This document shows positions 18,454 through 26,474 of a stretch of DNA of 64,000 bases, one piece after another. The first letter of the stretch is position 1; each line of letters opens with the position of its first letter. This stretch comes from Caldicellulosiruptoraceae bacterium PP1 (GTDB lineage: Bacteria; Bacillota; Thermoanaerobacteria; Caldicellulosiruptorales; Caldicellulosiruptoraceae), in NCBI GenBank assembly GCA_041320695.1, contig JBGGOQ010000001.1, forward strand, positions 186,001 through 250,000, read 5' to 3'. Below the pieces are notes generated by a model. It made no database searches. It was not told the origin of the DNA and saw only the letters and a list, made by a program, of their open reading frames with translations. Both the position numbers and the translations under genes were made by a program.

Positions 18454-19701
18454 ATGTACTTTTATAACTATGTGAAACAAATTGATTCAGAGGTTGCTGA
18501 AGCAATAAAAAATGAAGTTCAAAGACAGCAAAATAAAATTGAGTTAATTGCATCAGAAAATTTTGTAAGCATTCCAGTTATGGCTGCTATGGGATCTCCA
18601 TTAACAAATAAATATGCAGAAGGATATCCAGGAAGAAGATATTATGGTGGTTGTGAATATGTTGATGTAATAGAATCATTAGCAATTGAAAGAGCAAAAA
18701 AATTATTTAATGCTGAACATGCAAATGTTCAACCACATTCTGGAGCACAAGCTAATATGGCAGTTTTCTTTTCTGTTTTAAATCCTGGTGATACAATTCT
18801 TGGTATGAATTTGGCTCATGGTGGACATTTAACCCATGGCAGTCCAGTTAATTTTTCTGGAAAGTTATATAATATAGTTTCTTATGGAGTTAGTAAAGAT
18901 ACAGAAACAATAGACTATGACGAACTTCTAAAATTAGCTAAAGAACATAAGCCTAAATTGATTTTGGCAGGTGCGTCAGCTTATCCAAGAATAATAGATT
19001 TTAAAAAGTTTAGAGAAATTGCTGATGAAGTTGGAGCATATTTTATGGTTGATATGGCCCATATTGCTGGATTAGTTGCTGCAAAATTACATCCATCTCC
19101 AATTGAATATGCAGATTTTGTTACAACTACTACGCATAAAACATTAAGGGGGCCAAGAGGTGGACTTATTCTTTGTAAAGAAAAATATGCAAAAATAATA
19201 GATAAATCAATATTTCCAGGTGTTCAAGGTGGTCCACTTGAACATGTTATAGCAGCAAAGGCAGTATCATTTAAAGAGGCTTTAAGTGATGAATTTGTTG
19301 AATACCAAAAACAAATTATAAAAAATGCCAAAGCTTTAAGTCAAAGGCTTATTGAAAATGGATTTAGATTAGTAAGTAATGGGACTGATAATCATCTAAT
19401 GTTAGTGGATTTGAGAAATAGAAATATTACAGGTAAAGACGCCGAAAAGAGACTAGACTCATTGAATATAACTTGCAATAAAAATGCTATACCATTTGAT
19501 GAACAAAGCCCGATGATTACAAGTGGAATTAGACTTGGAACACCTGCTGTTACAACAAGAGGATTTACAGAAGAAGATCTTATTGAAGTAGCAGACATAA
19601 TTAATTTAGCACTTTCTGATAACCCAAATGAAAAAGAAATTAAAGAAAGAGTTAAAAACCTATGTGATAAACATCCACTTTACAAAGAGTTTAGTTTCTA
19701 A
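18454..19701 (+). CDS. glyA: Serine hydroxymethyltransferase
   Basis: PLP enzyme interconverting serine plus tetrahydrofolate with glycine plus 5,10-methylene-THF. Signatures are '[10 protein letters not shown]', '[15 protein letters not shown]', '[15 protein letters not shown]' and the PLP lysine in '[14 protein letters not shown]'. At 415 aa it has the standard length. Ribosome binding site GGAAAGGAAG upstream of ATG 18454. It heads a group with rarA, a LarA homologue and malic enzyme, separated from them by only 15 nt. Confidence 0.96.
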   Translation: MYFYNYVKQIDSEVAEAIKNEVQRQQNKIELIASENFVSIPVMAAMGSPLTNKYAEGYPGRRYYGGCEYVDVIESLAIERAKKLFNAEHANVQPHSGAQANMAVFFSVLNPGDTILGMNLAHGGHLTHGSPVNFSGKLYNIVSYGVSKDTETIDYDELLKLAKEHKPKLILAGASAYPRIIDFKKFREIADEVGAYFMVDMAHIAGLVAAKLHPSPIEYADFVTTTTHKTLRGPRGGLILCKEKYAKIIDKSIFPGVQGGPLEHVIAAKAVSFKEALSDEFVEYQKQIIKNAKALSQRLIENGFRLVSNGTDNHLMLVDLRNRNITGKDAEKRLDSLNITCNKNAIPFDEQSPMITSGIRLGTPAVTTRGFTEEDLIEVADIINLALSDNPNEKEIKERVKNLCDKHPLYKEFSF

Positions 19702-19716
19702 TGGAAGTGAATATTA

Positions 19717-21063
19717 ATGGATTTGTTTAACTATGCTAGCCAATCAAAAATGAAGAAAGAATCTCCATTAGCATTAAAGTTAAGGCCACAAACAATTGAT
19801 GATATTGTTGGTCAAGATCATATTCTTGGTAAAGGAAAACCGTTATATAATCTCATTATGGCAGATAAATTAAGTTCTATAATTCTTTATGGCCCACCAG
19901 GAACAGGGAAAACCACATTAGCCTATGCAATTGCTAATACTACTAAAAAGTATTTTGAAACAATAAATGCTACTTTGGCTGGCATCTCTGATATTAAAAA
20001 AGTTATTGAAGAATCCAAGTATAGGCTTGTTACAAATAATCAAAGAACTATTCTATTTATTGATGAGATTCATAGATTTAACAAGCAACAGCAAGATGCA
20101 TTATTACCATCAGTTGAAGAGGGAACAATTATTCTTATTGGTGCAACCACAGAAAATCCATTTTTTGAAGTAAATAAGGCTTTGATATCAAGATCATTAG
20201 TTTTTGAACTACTTCCATTAGATAATAATTCAGTTAAAAAGATACTTTATAATGCTATTTCAAATAAAGAAAAAGGATTAGGATTTATTAATATTAAAAT
20301 AGATGAAGATAGCATTAATTATATTGTGACATTATCAAATGGAGATGCGAGGACTGCACTAAACATTCTTGAAGCAACTGTATATGCAACTAAAGCAAAT
20401 GAAAATGATGAAATTGTAATTAATATCAAAAGCATAGAAGGATTATTTAATAGAAAAGCCCTTTATGATACAAATTCCGATATGCATTATGATACAATAT
20501 CAGCTTTTATCAAAAGTATGAGAGGTTCCGATCCTGATGCTACTTTGTATTATCTTGCTAAAATGATTGATTCTGGCGAAGATATTCGATTTATTGCAAG
20601 AAGAATAATGATTTGTGCAGCAGAAGATGTTGGGCTCGCAGATCCTAATGCACTTGTTGTTGCAAGTGCCGCAGCTTACGCAGCAGATTTTGTAGGGCTC
20701 CCCGAGGCAAGAATTATACTTTCTGAAGCAGCACTTTATATTGCTTGTGCACCAAAGAGTAATAGTTCTATTGTTGGAATAGAAAAGGCATTAGAAGATG
20801 TAAGAAATATTCCAATAAAAACAATTCCATTTCATTTACGAACACCAAATTTAAAAGCAACAGATATTGGGCATGGTATTGGTTATAAATATCCACATGA
20901 TTATAAAAATAATTATATAAAACAACAATATCTTCCAGACGAATTAATAAATAAAAAGTATTTTTATCCCACTAATAATGGGTATGAGCATAATATAATA
21001 AATTATTTGGAAGGGTTGCAGAATGAAAACATTTCAGATGAAAATGGGGAAAAAGATAATTGA
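19717..21063 (+). CDS. rarA: Replication-associated recombination protein A (AAA+ ATPase)
   Basis: RarA/MgsA acts at stalled replication forks and is related to clamp-loader ATPases. It has the family N-terminus 'PLALKLRPQTIDDIVGQDHI', Walker A 'GPPGTGKTT', Walker B '[10 protein letters not shown]', sensor 'GATTENPFFEVNKALISR' and the C-terminal tetramerisation region. At 448 aa it is complete. Its last 41 bases overlap the next reading frame if that starts at ATG 21023. Confidence 0.94.
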   Translation: MDLFNYASQSKMKKESPLALKLRPQTIDDIVGQDHILGKGKPLYNLIMADKLSSIILYGPPGTGKTTLAYAIANTTKKYFETINATLAGISDIKKVIEESKYRLVTNNQRTILFIDEIHRFNKQQQDALLPSVEEGTIILIGATTENPFFEVNKALISRSLVFELLPLDNNSVKKILYNAISNKEKGLGFINIKIDEDSINYIVTLSNGDARTALNILEATVYATKANENDEIVINIKSIEGLFNRKALYDTNSDMHYDTISAFIKSMRGSDPDATLYYLAKMIDSGEDIRFIARRIMICAAEDVGLADPNALVVASAAAYAADFVGLPEARIILSEAALYIACAPKSNSSIVGIEKALEDVRNIPIKTIPFHLRTPNLKATDIGHGIGYKYPHDYKNNYIKQQYLPDELINKKYFYPTNNGYEHNIINYLEGLQNENISDENGEKDN

Positions 21064-22285
21064 ATTGAATTTAAATGAGAAAAACTTGTTAGGACTTATT
21101 AAACCGAATGATATAGATAATAAAGTATTAACAGAGAAAGACATATTGGAAAAATTAGATAATCCAATATGTTCAAAGCCCCTTAAAGATATTGTGAATA
21201 ATAATGATAAAATAGCCATTATTACGAGTGATATAACAAGACCATTTCCAAACAAAGTTATGCTTCCAATTTTACTTAACTATTTACATCAATATGGTGT
21301 TTCAAAAGAAAATATTAAGATTATATTTGCATTAGGAAGTCACAGAAAACATACTGAAGATGAAATTATAAGTATGGTTGGCGAAGAAATTTATAATAGT
21401 TATAAATGTATTGATTCTGATCCTAATGATGTGGTTTGCCTTGGATATACAAAAAATAACACTCCAGTTGAGTTTTTTAAGGATGTTGTTGAGGCCAAAA
21501 TAAGAATTCTTTTAGGAAACATAGAATTTCATTATTTTGCTGGTTACAGTGGTGGGCTTAAAGCAATGATGCCTGGTGTATCTACAAGAAAAGCAATACA
21601 GCAAAATCATAAGCTTATGTTAGATAAAAAAGCCATTGCAGGTAATATTATTGATAATCCTGTTAGAAATGATATTGACGAAATACTTAATTTTATAGAT
21701 GTTCAATTTATAATTAATCTGGTTTTAGATGAAAAAAAGAATATAATCGGATGTTTTACAGGACATCCAATACATGCTCACAGAGAAGGTTGTAAGTTTT
21801 TAGATAGCTTCTATAAGGTAAATGTAGATAAATTGGCTGATGTTGCATTTATATCATGTGGTGGCTTTCCAAAAGATATAAACTTATATCAAGCTCAGAA
21901 AGCAATAGATAATTCAAAATATGTAGTTAAAAAAGGTGGAACAATAGTTTTATTTGCATCATGTCAAGAAGGTTATGGTGAGGGTGTTTTCGAACATTGG
22001 ATTAATGAAGCAAATAATCCCGATGATTTAATTGAAAGAGTAAAAACAAACTTTGAATTAGGAGGACATAAAGCAGCTGCACTTGCAACAGTAATAAAAG
22101 ATATTGATATAATTGCTGTAAGTGATATGCCTAATCAAATGCTTAATAAAATATTCATTAAAAAGATTGATGACTTAGAAAGCCTATTTTCATATCTTAA
22201 AGAAAAACATGGCGATAATTTTAAAGCATATGTTATTCCATATGCATCCTCTATTTTACCATATTATAATGGAAGGAATGATTAA
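21023..22285 (+). CDS. LarA-family nickel-pincer hydroxyacid racemase (DUF2088)
   Basis: Member of the lactate racemase superfamily, whose enzymes use a nickel-pincer nucleotide to racemise or epimerise 2-hydroxyacids. Seen here: 'TRPFPNK', 'ALGSHRKHTEDE' with the active-site histidines, 'FHYFAGYSGGLKAMMPG' with the lysine that carries the cofactor, and 'NPVRNDIDE'. 420 aa, the family length. The start overlaps rarA and malic enzyme begins 2 nt after the stop. The substrate is not determined by sequence; malate is a candidate from context. The cofactor genes larB, larC and larE are not in the window. Confidence 0.85.
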   Translation: MKTFQMKMGKKIIELNLNEKNLLGLIKPNDIDNKVLTEKDILEKLDNPICSKPLKDIVNNNDKIAIITSDITRPFPNKVMLPILLNYLHQYGVSKENIKIIFALGSHRKHTEDEIISMVGEEIYNSYKCIDSDPNDVVCLGYTKNNTPVEFFKDVVEAKIRILLGNIEFHYFAGYSGGLKAMMPGVSTRKAIQQNHKLMLDKKAIAGNIIDNPVRNDIDEILNFIDVQFIINLVLDEKKNIIGCFTGHPIHAHREGCKFLDSFYKVNVDKLADVAFISCGGFPKDINLYQAQKAIDNSKYVVKKGGTIVLFASCQEGYGEGVFEHWINEANNPDDLIERVKTNFELGGHKAAALATVIKDIDIIAVSDMPNQMLNKIFIKKIDDLESLFSYLKEKHGDNFKAYVIPYASSILPYYNGRND

Positions 22286-22287
22286 AA

Positions 22288-23508
22288 ATGGATTATGCAA
22301 AATTAGCATTAGAATATCATAAGAAATATAAAGGTAAAATTGCTCTAAAGAGTAAAGTTGGTGTTAAAGATACTACAGATCTAAGTATTTATTATACACC
22401 TGGTGTTGCTGAACCGTGTAAAGAAATAGCTAAGAATAGTGAATATATATATGACTACACATCTAAAGGAAATTGGGTCGCAGTTGTTACAAATGGTACT
22501 GCTGTTTTAGGTTTAGGTGATATTGGGGTATATGGTTCTCTACCAGTAATGGAAGGTAAGGCTATATTATTTAAGGAATTTGCCGGAGTTGATGCATTTC
22601 CGATATGTGTAAACTCAAAAGATGCAGATGAAATAGTAAAAACTGTTAAATTGATTGAAACATCCTTTGGTGGCATTAATTTAGAAGATATCGGAGCTCC
22701 TTTGTGCTTTGAAGTTGAAGAAAAGTTAAAAAAAGAATTAAATATTCCAGTTTTTCATGATGATCAGCATGGAACAGCAGTAGTTGCTCTTGCTGCTTTA
22801 ATTAATTCATTAAAAATTGTAAATAAAGATATCTCAGAAGTTAAGGTAGTAATAAATGGTGCAGGAGCTGCTGGGATTGCAGTTACTAAGCTACTATTAA
22901 GCTTTGGTGTAAAAAACATTATACTATGTGATAAAATTGGGGCTATTTATGAAGGTCGAAAGGAAGATATGAATTTATATAAAATTGAAATGTCTAAAAT
23001 AACCAATTTAAATAAAGAAAAAGGAACAATTCATGATGTAATAAAAGGTTCTGATGTATTTATTGGTCTTTCTGTTTCAAATGTTCTAAAAATAGAAGAT
23101 ATAAAAGCAATGAATAAAGATGCTATTGTTATGGCAATGGCAAATCCAGTGCCTGAAATAATGCCAACTGAAGCTAAAGAAGGAGGTGCAAGGATAATCT
23201 GCACAGGAAGATCAGATTATCCTAACCAGGTTAATAATGTTTTAGCTTTTCCAGGTATTTTTAGAGGGGCTTTAGATGTTAGGGCAAAAGAGATTAATCA
23301 GTCAATGAAGATAGCTGCTGCTAAGGCAATAGCAGAACTTGTTGAAGATACACTTTCTGAAGAGTACGTATTACCGAAAGCTTTTGATAAAAGAGTAGCT
23401 CCAGCAGTGGCTAAAGCAGTAGCTGAAGAAGCTATAAAAACTAAAGTTGCTCGATTAGAAATTGATCCAAATCAAATATATCAAAAAACAATAGACTTGA
23501 TAAAATAA
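22288..23508 (+). CDS. NAD(P)-dependent malic enzyme
   Basis: Oxidatively decarboxylates L-malate to pyruvate and CO2. It is the short 406-aa bacterial form: 'YYTPGVAEPCKEIA', 'LGDIGVYGSLPVMEGKA', metal and substrate residues in 'VFHDDQHGTAVVALAA', and the Rossmann motif 'VINGAGAAGIAVTKLL'. No C-terminal phosphotransacetylase domain is present. It begins 2 nt after the LarA-like gene and ends at a strong terminator. NAD versus NADP preference cannot be decided by eye. Confidence 0.94.
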   Translation: MDYAKLALEYHKKYKGKIALKSKVGVKDTTDLSIYYTPGVAEPCKEIAKNSEYIYDYTSKGNWVAVVTNGTAVLGLGDIGVYGSLPVMEGKAILFKEFAGVDAFPICVNSKDADEIVKTVKLIETSFGGINLEDIGAPLCFEVEEKLKKELNIPVFHDDQHGTAVVALAALINSLKIVNKDISEVKVVINGAGAAGIAVTKLLLSFGVKNIILCDKIGAIYEGRKEDMNLYKIEMSKITNLNKEKGTIHDVIKGSDVFIGLSVSNVLKIEDIKAMNKDAIVMAMANPVPEIMPTEAKEGGARIICTGRSDYPNQVNNVLAFPGIFRGALDVRAKEINQSMKIAAAKAIAELVEDTLSEEYVLPKAFDKRVAPAVAKAVAEEAIKTKVARLEIDPNQIYQKTIDLIK

Positions 23509-23510
23509 TA

Positions 23511-23545
23511 AAAAAAGCACCTTAAAGCTTTAGGGTGCTTTTTTT
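23511..23545 (+). terminator. Rho-independent terminator after malic enzyme
   Basis: AAAAAAGCACC pairs with GGTGCTTTTTT around TAAAG/CTTTA, ending in a T-run. It closes the glyA-malic enzyme group. Confidence 0.88.
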
Positions 23546-23656
23546 ATGGATTATTTTATTATTATGTTGTATAATTTTTATATATATATTTTAGAAAATA
23601 TGAATAGTTTATAAATGTAAGCTTTCAAGTATATTTTTAAGGGGATGCACTAAATA

Positions 23657-25336
23657 ATGGATGAAAGGTTAATAAATATAAAAATAAAGGTTGAAAAGAT
23701 ATTTATTGTTTTGAACTTATTTGTATTTATAATAGTTTCCCTGTATTTTATAATAAACAACAATATAAGAAAATATGATTCATCAAATTCTTACATAGTT
23801 GTTGTATTTTTAATTATTTCAATATTTTATAATATATTAAAATGGTGGTTACTTAATAAGTATAGGAAAGATTTATTTCAGGAATGGTATAATTTTTTAA
23901 AGATATCAGAAGCAATACTTTTTACATTTTATTTTTCATATTTAAATTTGTATGATAAGATGTATATATTTGCCGTTATATTCCTGTTGTTCTATTCAAT
24001 TTCAGAAAAGAAATATTCTATTTTATCATTGATTATTTTTATTATTAGTTTTGTATTGCATATTATTATTGCTCTAGTGTATAAGCCCATTTATTACCTA
24101 GAAGAAACTTTTGTAACAATTTTATATATCATAACATTAATTATTTTAAATTATATACTTATAACTCATGAACAAATACCAATGAATCTATTTAAATCTA
24201 TTATAAATGAAAATGAAGATTACAAAAAATCTACTCAAAAATTATCCGAAGAAATTAATACTTTTAATAAAAAAATAATTGAATTAGAAAATGAACTTAA
24301 TTTTTTAAGAGAAAATAATAAAAAGCTCAATGTTTCTTTAGGTGAATTTTATAATCTTCAAGAAATAAGTAAAATTATTACTCAAATTTTGGACACAAAA
24401 GAATTATTGAGATTTGTAAATGATGTTTTAATTGGTGTTACTGGTGTTGATAAAAGCACAATATTTTTATTAAATAAAGAAAAAACTGAGTTATATGTTG
24501 CTTATACAAATATAAATGATGTTGAAAAAGAAGAAAGCTTTACGCAGGACAAAGTAAAATGGCTATTAGAAAAAGCAACAAATTCTGAAAATGGTTTTAT
24601 AAATAAAGCAAATACAAAGGAATATAAATTCTTAAATAATCGATCAACTAAATCCTTTATGTATGCATCTATCTCTACAAAAACTGATAAATATGGAATT
24701 ATTTTGTTGGAACAAATATTTGAAGATATATTTTCGGATGATAATTTAAGATTTTTAACGGCAATAGCTGCCCAGATCTCAGTTGCACTAGAAAATTCAA
24801 GTCTTTATCAACAAATGAGAAGTATGGCAATGGTTGATGGTTTAACAGGTGCATACAACAGAATATTTTTGTTTGAAACACTTGAAAAAGAAATGGAACT
24901 TTCTGATGGTAATTTTCCAATTAGTATAGCAATGTTTGATGTTGATAATTTCAAAAAGTTAAATGATACCTATGGTCATTTGTTTGGTGATAAAGTGTTA
25001 CAGACAATAGTAAGGATAATAAAAGACAGATTAAGAAAAGATGATATTGTAGCCCGTTATGGTGGAGAAGAATTTATAATTGTATTTAATCATCTTGATA
25101 CACAAAATACCTATAAAGTTGTAGAAAGAATAAGAACAGCGATTGAAAACGAAATTATTGAAGATAATCTTATCCAAACAAAAGTTACAGTTAGTTTTGG
25201 TATTGCGACATATCCTAATAATGCTAATACAATTAGGGATCTTATTAAATGTGCTGATATTGCATTATATTCAGCAAAAAGAAGCGGTAAAAATTGTACA
25301 AAAATATTTGAAAGTGAAGTGGGGATAAAGTTATGA
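23657..25336 (+). CDS. Membrane-bound GAF-GGDEF diguanylate cyclase
   Basis: Makes the second messenger c-di-GMP from GTP. About six N-terminal membrane helices (roughly residues 15-185) lead into a coiled coil (about 185-230), a GAF-like sensory domain (about 232-390) and a GGDEF domain (about 395-555). The active site GGEEF is at 469-473 and an intact inhibitory site RxxD (R460-D463) lies five residues before it, so an active, feedback-inhibited enzyme is expected. The last four bases overlap the start of nrdR, suggesting translational coupling. The GAF ligand is unknown. Confidence 0.9.
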   Translation: MDERLINIKIKVEKIFIVLNLFVFIIVSLYFIINNNIRKYDSSNSYIVVVFLIISIFYNILKWWLLNKYRKDLFQEWYNFLKISEAILFTFYFSYLNLYDKMYIFAVIFLLFYSISEKKYSILSLIIFIISFVLHIIIALVYKPIYYLEETFVTILYIITLIILNYILITHEQIPMNLFKSIINENEDYKKSTQKLSEEINTFNKKIIELENELNFLRENNKKLNVSLGEFYNLQEISKIITQILDTKELLRFVNDVLIGVTGVDKSTIFLLNKEKTELYVAYTNINDVEKEESFTQDKVKWLLEKATNSENGFINKANTKEYKFLNNRSTKSFMYASISTKTDKYGIILLEQIFEDIFSDDNLRFLTAIAAQISVALENSSLYQQMRSMAMVDGLTGAYNRIFLFETLEKEMELSDGNFPISIAMFDVDNFKKLNDTYGHLFGDKVLQTIVRIIKDRLRKDDIVARYGGEEFIIVFNHLDTQNTYKVVERIRTAIENEIIEDNLIQTKVTVSFGIATYPNNANTIRDLIKCADIALYSAKRSGKNCTKIFESEVGIKL

Positions 25337-25812
25337 GATGTCCTTATTGTGGATTTATTGATAGTAAGGTTATAAATTCACGTCCATCAGATGAAGGAAA
25401 AACAATAAAGCGTAGACGTGAATGTATAAAATGCCAAAAGCGATTTACAACATACGAAAAGATTGAAAAAGCCCCTATACTTATTATAAAAAAGGATAAT
25501 AGAAGAGAAGAATATGACAGAGGGAAAATACTAAATGGTATTATAAAAGCTTGTCAAAAAAGACCAGTATCAATTGAAACAATGAATCAAATAGTTGATG
25601 AAATTGAGAATGATATATATAATTCAATGAGAGATGAGATAACTTCAAGAGAGATTGGCGAAATGGTAATGGAAAAATTAAAAGAGCTTGACCAAATATC
25701 ATATGTTAGATTTGCTTCTGTATATAGAGAGTTTAAGGATATTAATACTTTTTTAAATGAACTACAAAAGCTTCTGAGCGAGAAAAGTGATATAAAATTA
25801 AGAAATGAATAG
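25333..25812 (+). CDS. nrdR: Transcriptional repressor NrdR
   Basis: Zinc-finger/ATP-cone repressor of ribonucleotide reductase genes, responding to the ATP/dATP ratio. N-terminal zinc ribbon C3/C6 ('CPYCG') and C31/C34 ('CIKC'), then 'FTTYE' and an ATP-cone domain (about 49-139). 159 aa, normal length. ATG 25333 overlaps the stop of the diguanylate cyclase (ATGA). No ribonucleotide reductase gene is in the window, so its targets lie elsewhere. Confidence 0.95.
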   Translation: MRCPYCGFIDSKVINSRPSDEGKTIKRRRECIKCQKRFTTYEKIEKAPILIIKKDNRREEYDRGKILNGIIKACQKRPVSIETMNQIVDEIENDIYNSMRDEITSREIGEMVMEKLKELDQISYVRFASVYREFKDINTFLNELQKLLSEKSDIKLRNE

Positions 25813-25901
25813 ATTATATAAAGTTTTTCGTTATTTTTAATATATTTTAATAATATTTGGCCTATTTTGAATATTGATTTTTTATTATTTAGTATTAAAA
25901 T

Positions 25902-25951
25902 TATAATTGAAAAGTCAAAGAAAGTCAAAATCAAAGTAAAATAAAGTCAAA
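25902..25951 (+). promoter_or_regulatory. hsp20 promoter region with CtsR operator
   Basis: A TATAAT at 25902-25907 is followed at once by AGTCAAA (25913-25919), three bases GAA, and AGTCAAA (25923-25929). This fits the published CtsR consensus RGTCAAANANRGTCAAA at every fixed position. A third heptad AGTCAAA lies at 25945-25951, just before the AAAGGAGG ribosome binding site. The -35 is uncertain (TTGAAT at 25867-25872 would pair with TAGTAT at 25890-25895 instead). Repression by CtsR in the absence of heat stress is inferred; ctsR itself is not in the window. Confidence 0.8.
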
Positions 25952-25970
25952 TTAAAGGAGGTAGGTAAAA

Positions 25971-26417
25971 ATGTTAAGAGATATTACTCCATTTGGCAAA
26001 AAGCCATTTGACATTATGAAAAAGCTTGAAAAAGAGTTCTTTGATTTTGATGACTGGTTTGATGATTTAGCAATTCCATTTGAAAAAGGACCTAAATTTA
26101 TGAGAACAGATATAAAAGAAACAGAAACAGAGTATATTATCGAAGCTGAAATTCCAGGTGCTAAAAAGGACGACATAAAGATTGAACTATATGATAATAG
26201 GCTTACAATAAAGGCCGAAGTAAAACACGAGGAAAAGGTAGAAAAAGAAAACTTTATTAGAAGAGAAAGAAGATATGGAAGTTGTCAAAGAACATTCTAT
26301 CTTGACAATGTAAAGCAAGATGATATTAAGGCAAAATATGAAGATGGTATATTAAAAGTTGTCCTTCCAAAAGAAAAACCAACAAAACCACATATGAGAA
26401 ACATTGAAATAGAATAA
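25971..26417 (+). CDS. Small heat shock protein, Hsp20/alpha-crystallin family
   Basis: ATP-independent holdase chaperone of 148 aa. A short N-terminal arm ('PFDIMKKLEKEFFDFDDWF') precedes the alpha-crystallin domain (about 45-135) with 'DIKETETEYIIEAEIPGAKKD', 'ERRYGSCQRTFYL' and the A-x-x-x-x-G-I-L-like signature 'KYEDGILKVVLPK'. The preceding CtsR boxes mark it as heat-induced, and it is followed by clpB, its disaggregase partner. Confidence 0.93.
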   Translation: MLRDITPFGKKPFDIMKKLEKEFFDFDDWFDDLAIPFEKGPKFMRTDIKETETEYIIEAEIPGAKKDDIKIELYDNRLTIKAEVKHEEKVEKENFIRRERRYGSCQRTFYLDNVKQDDIKAKYEDGILKVVLPKEKPTKPHMRNIEIE

Positions 26418-26425
26418 AATATATA

Positions 26426-26460
26426 TTAGGGAAGGTTAATTCCTTCCCTAAATTTTATTA
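26426..26460 (+). terminator. Hairpin between hsp20 and clpB
   Basis: Perfect 10-bp stem TTAGGGAAGG / CCTTCCCTAA with loop TTAATT, followed by ATTTTATTATT. Since clpB has no promoter of its own that I can see, this is probably a partial terminator or mRNA stabiliser that makes hsp20 more abundant than clpB. Confidence 0.65.
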
Positions 26461-26474
26461 TTGAGGTGATGAAA

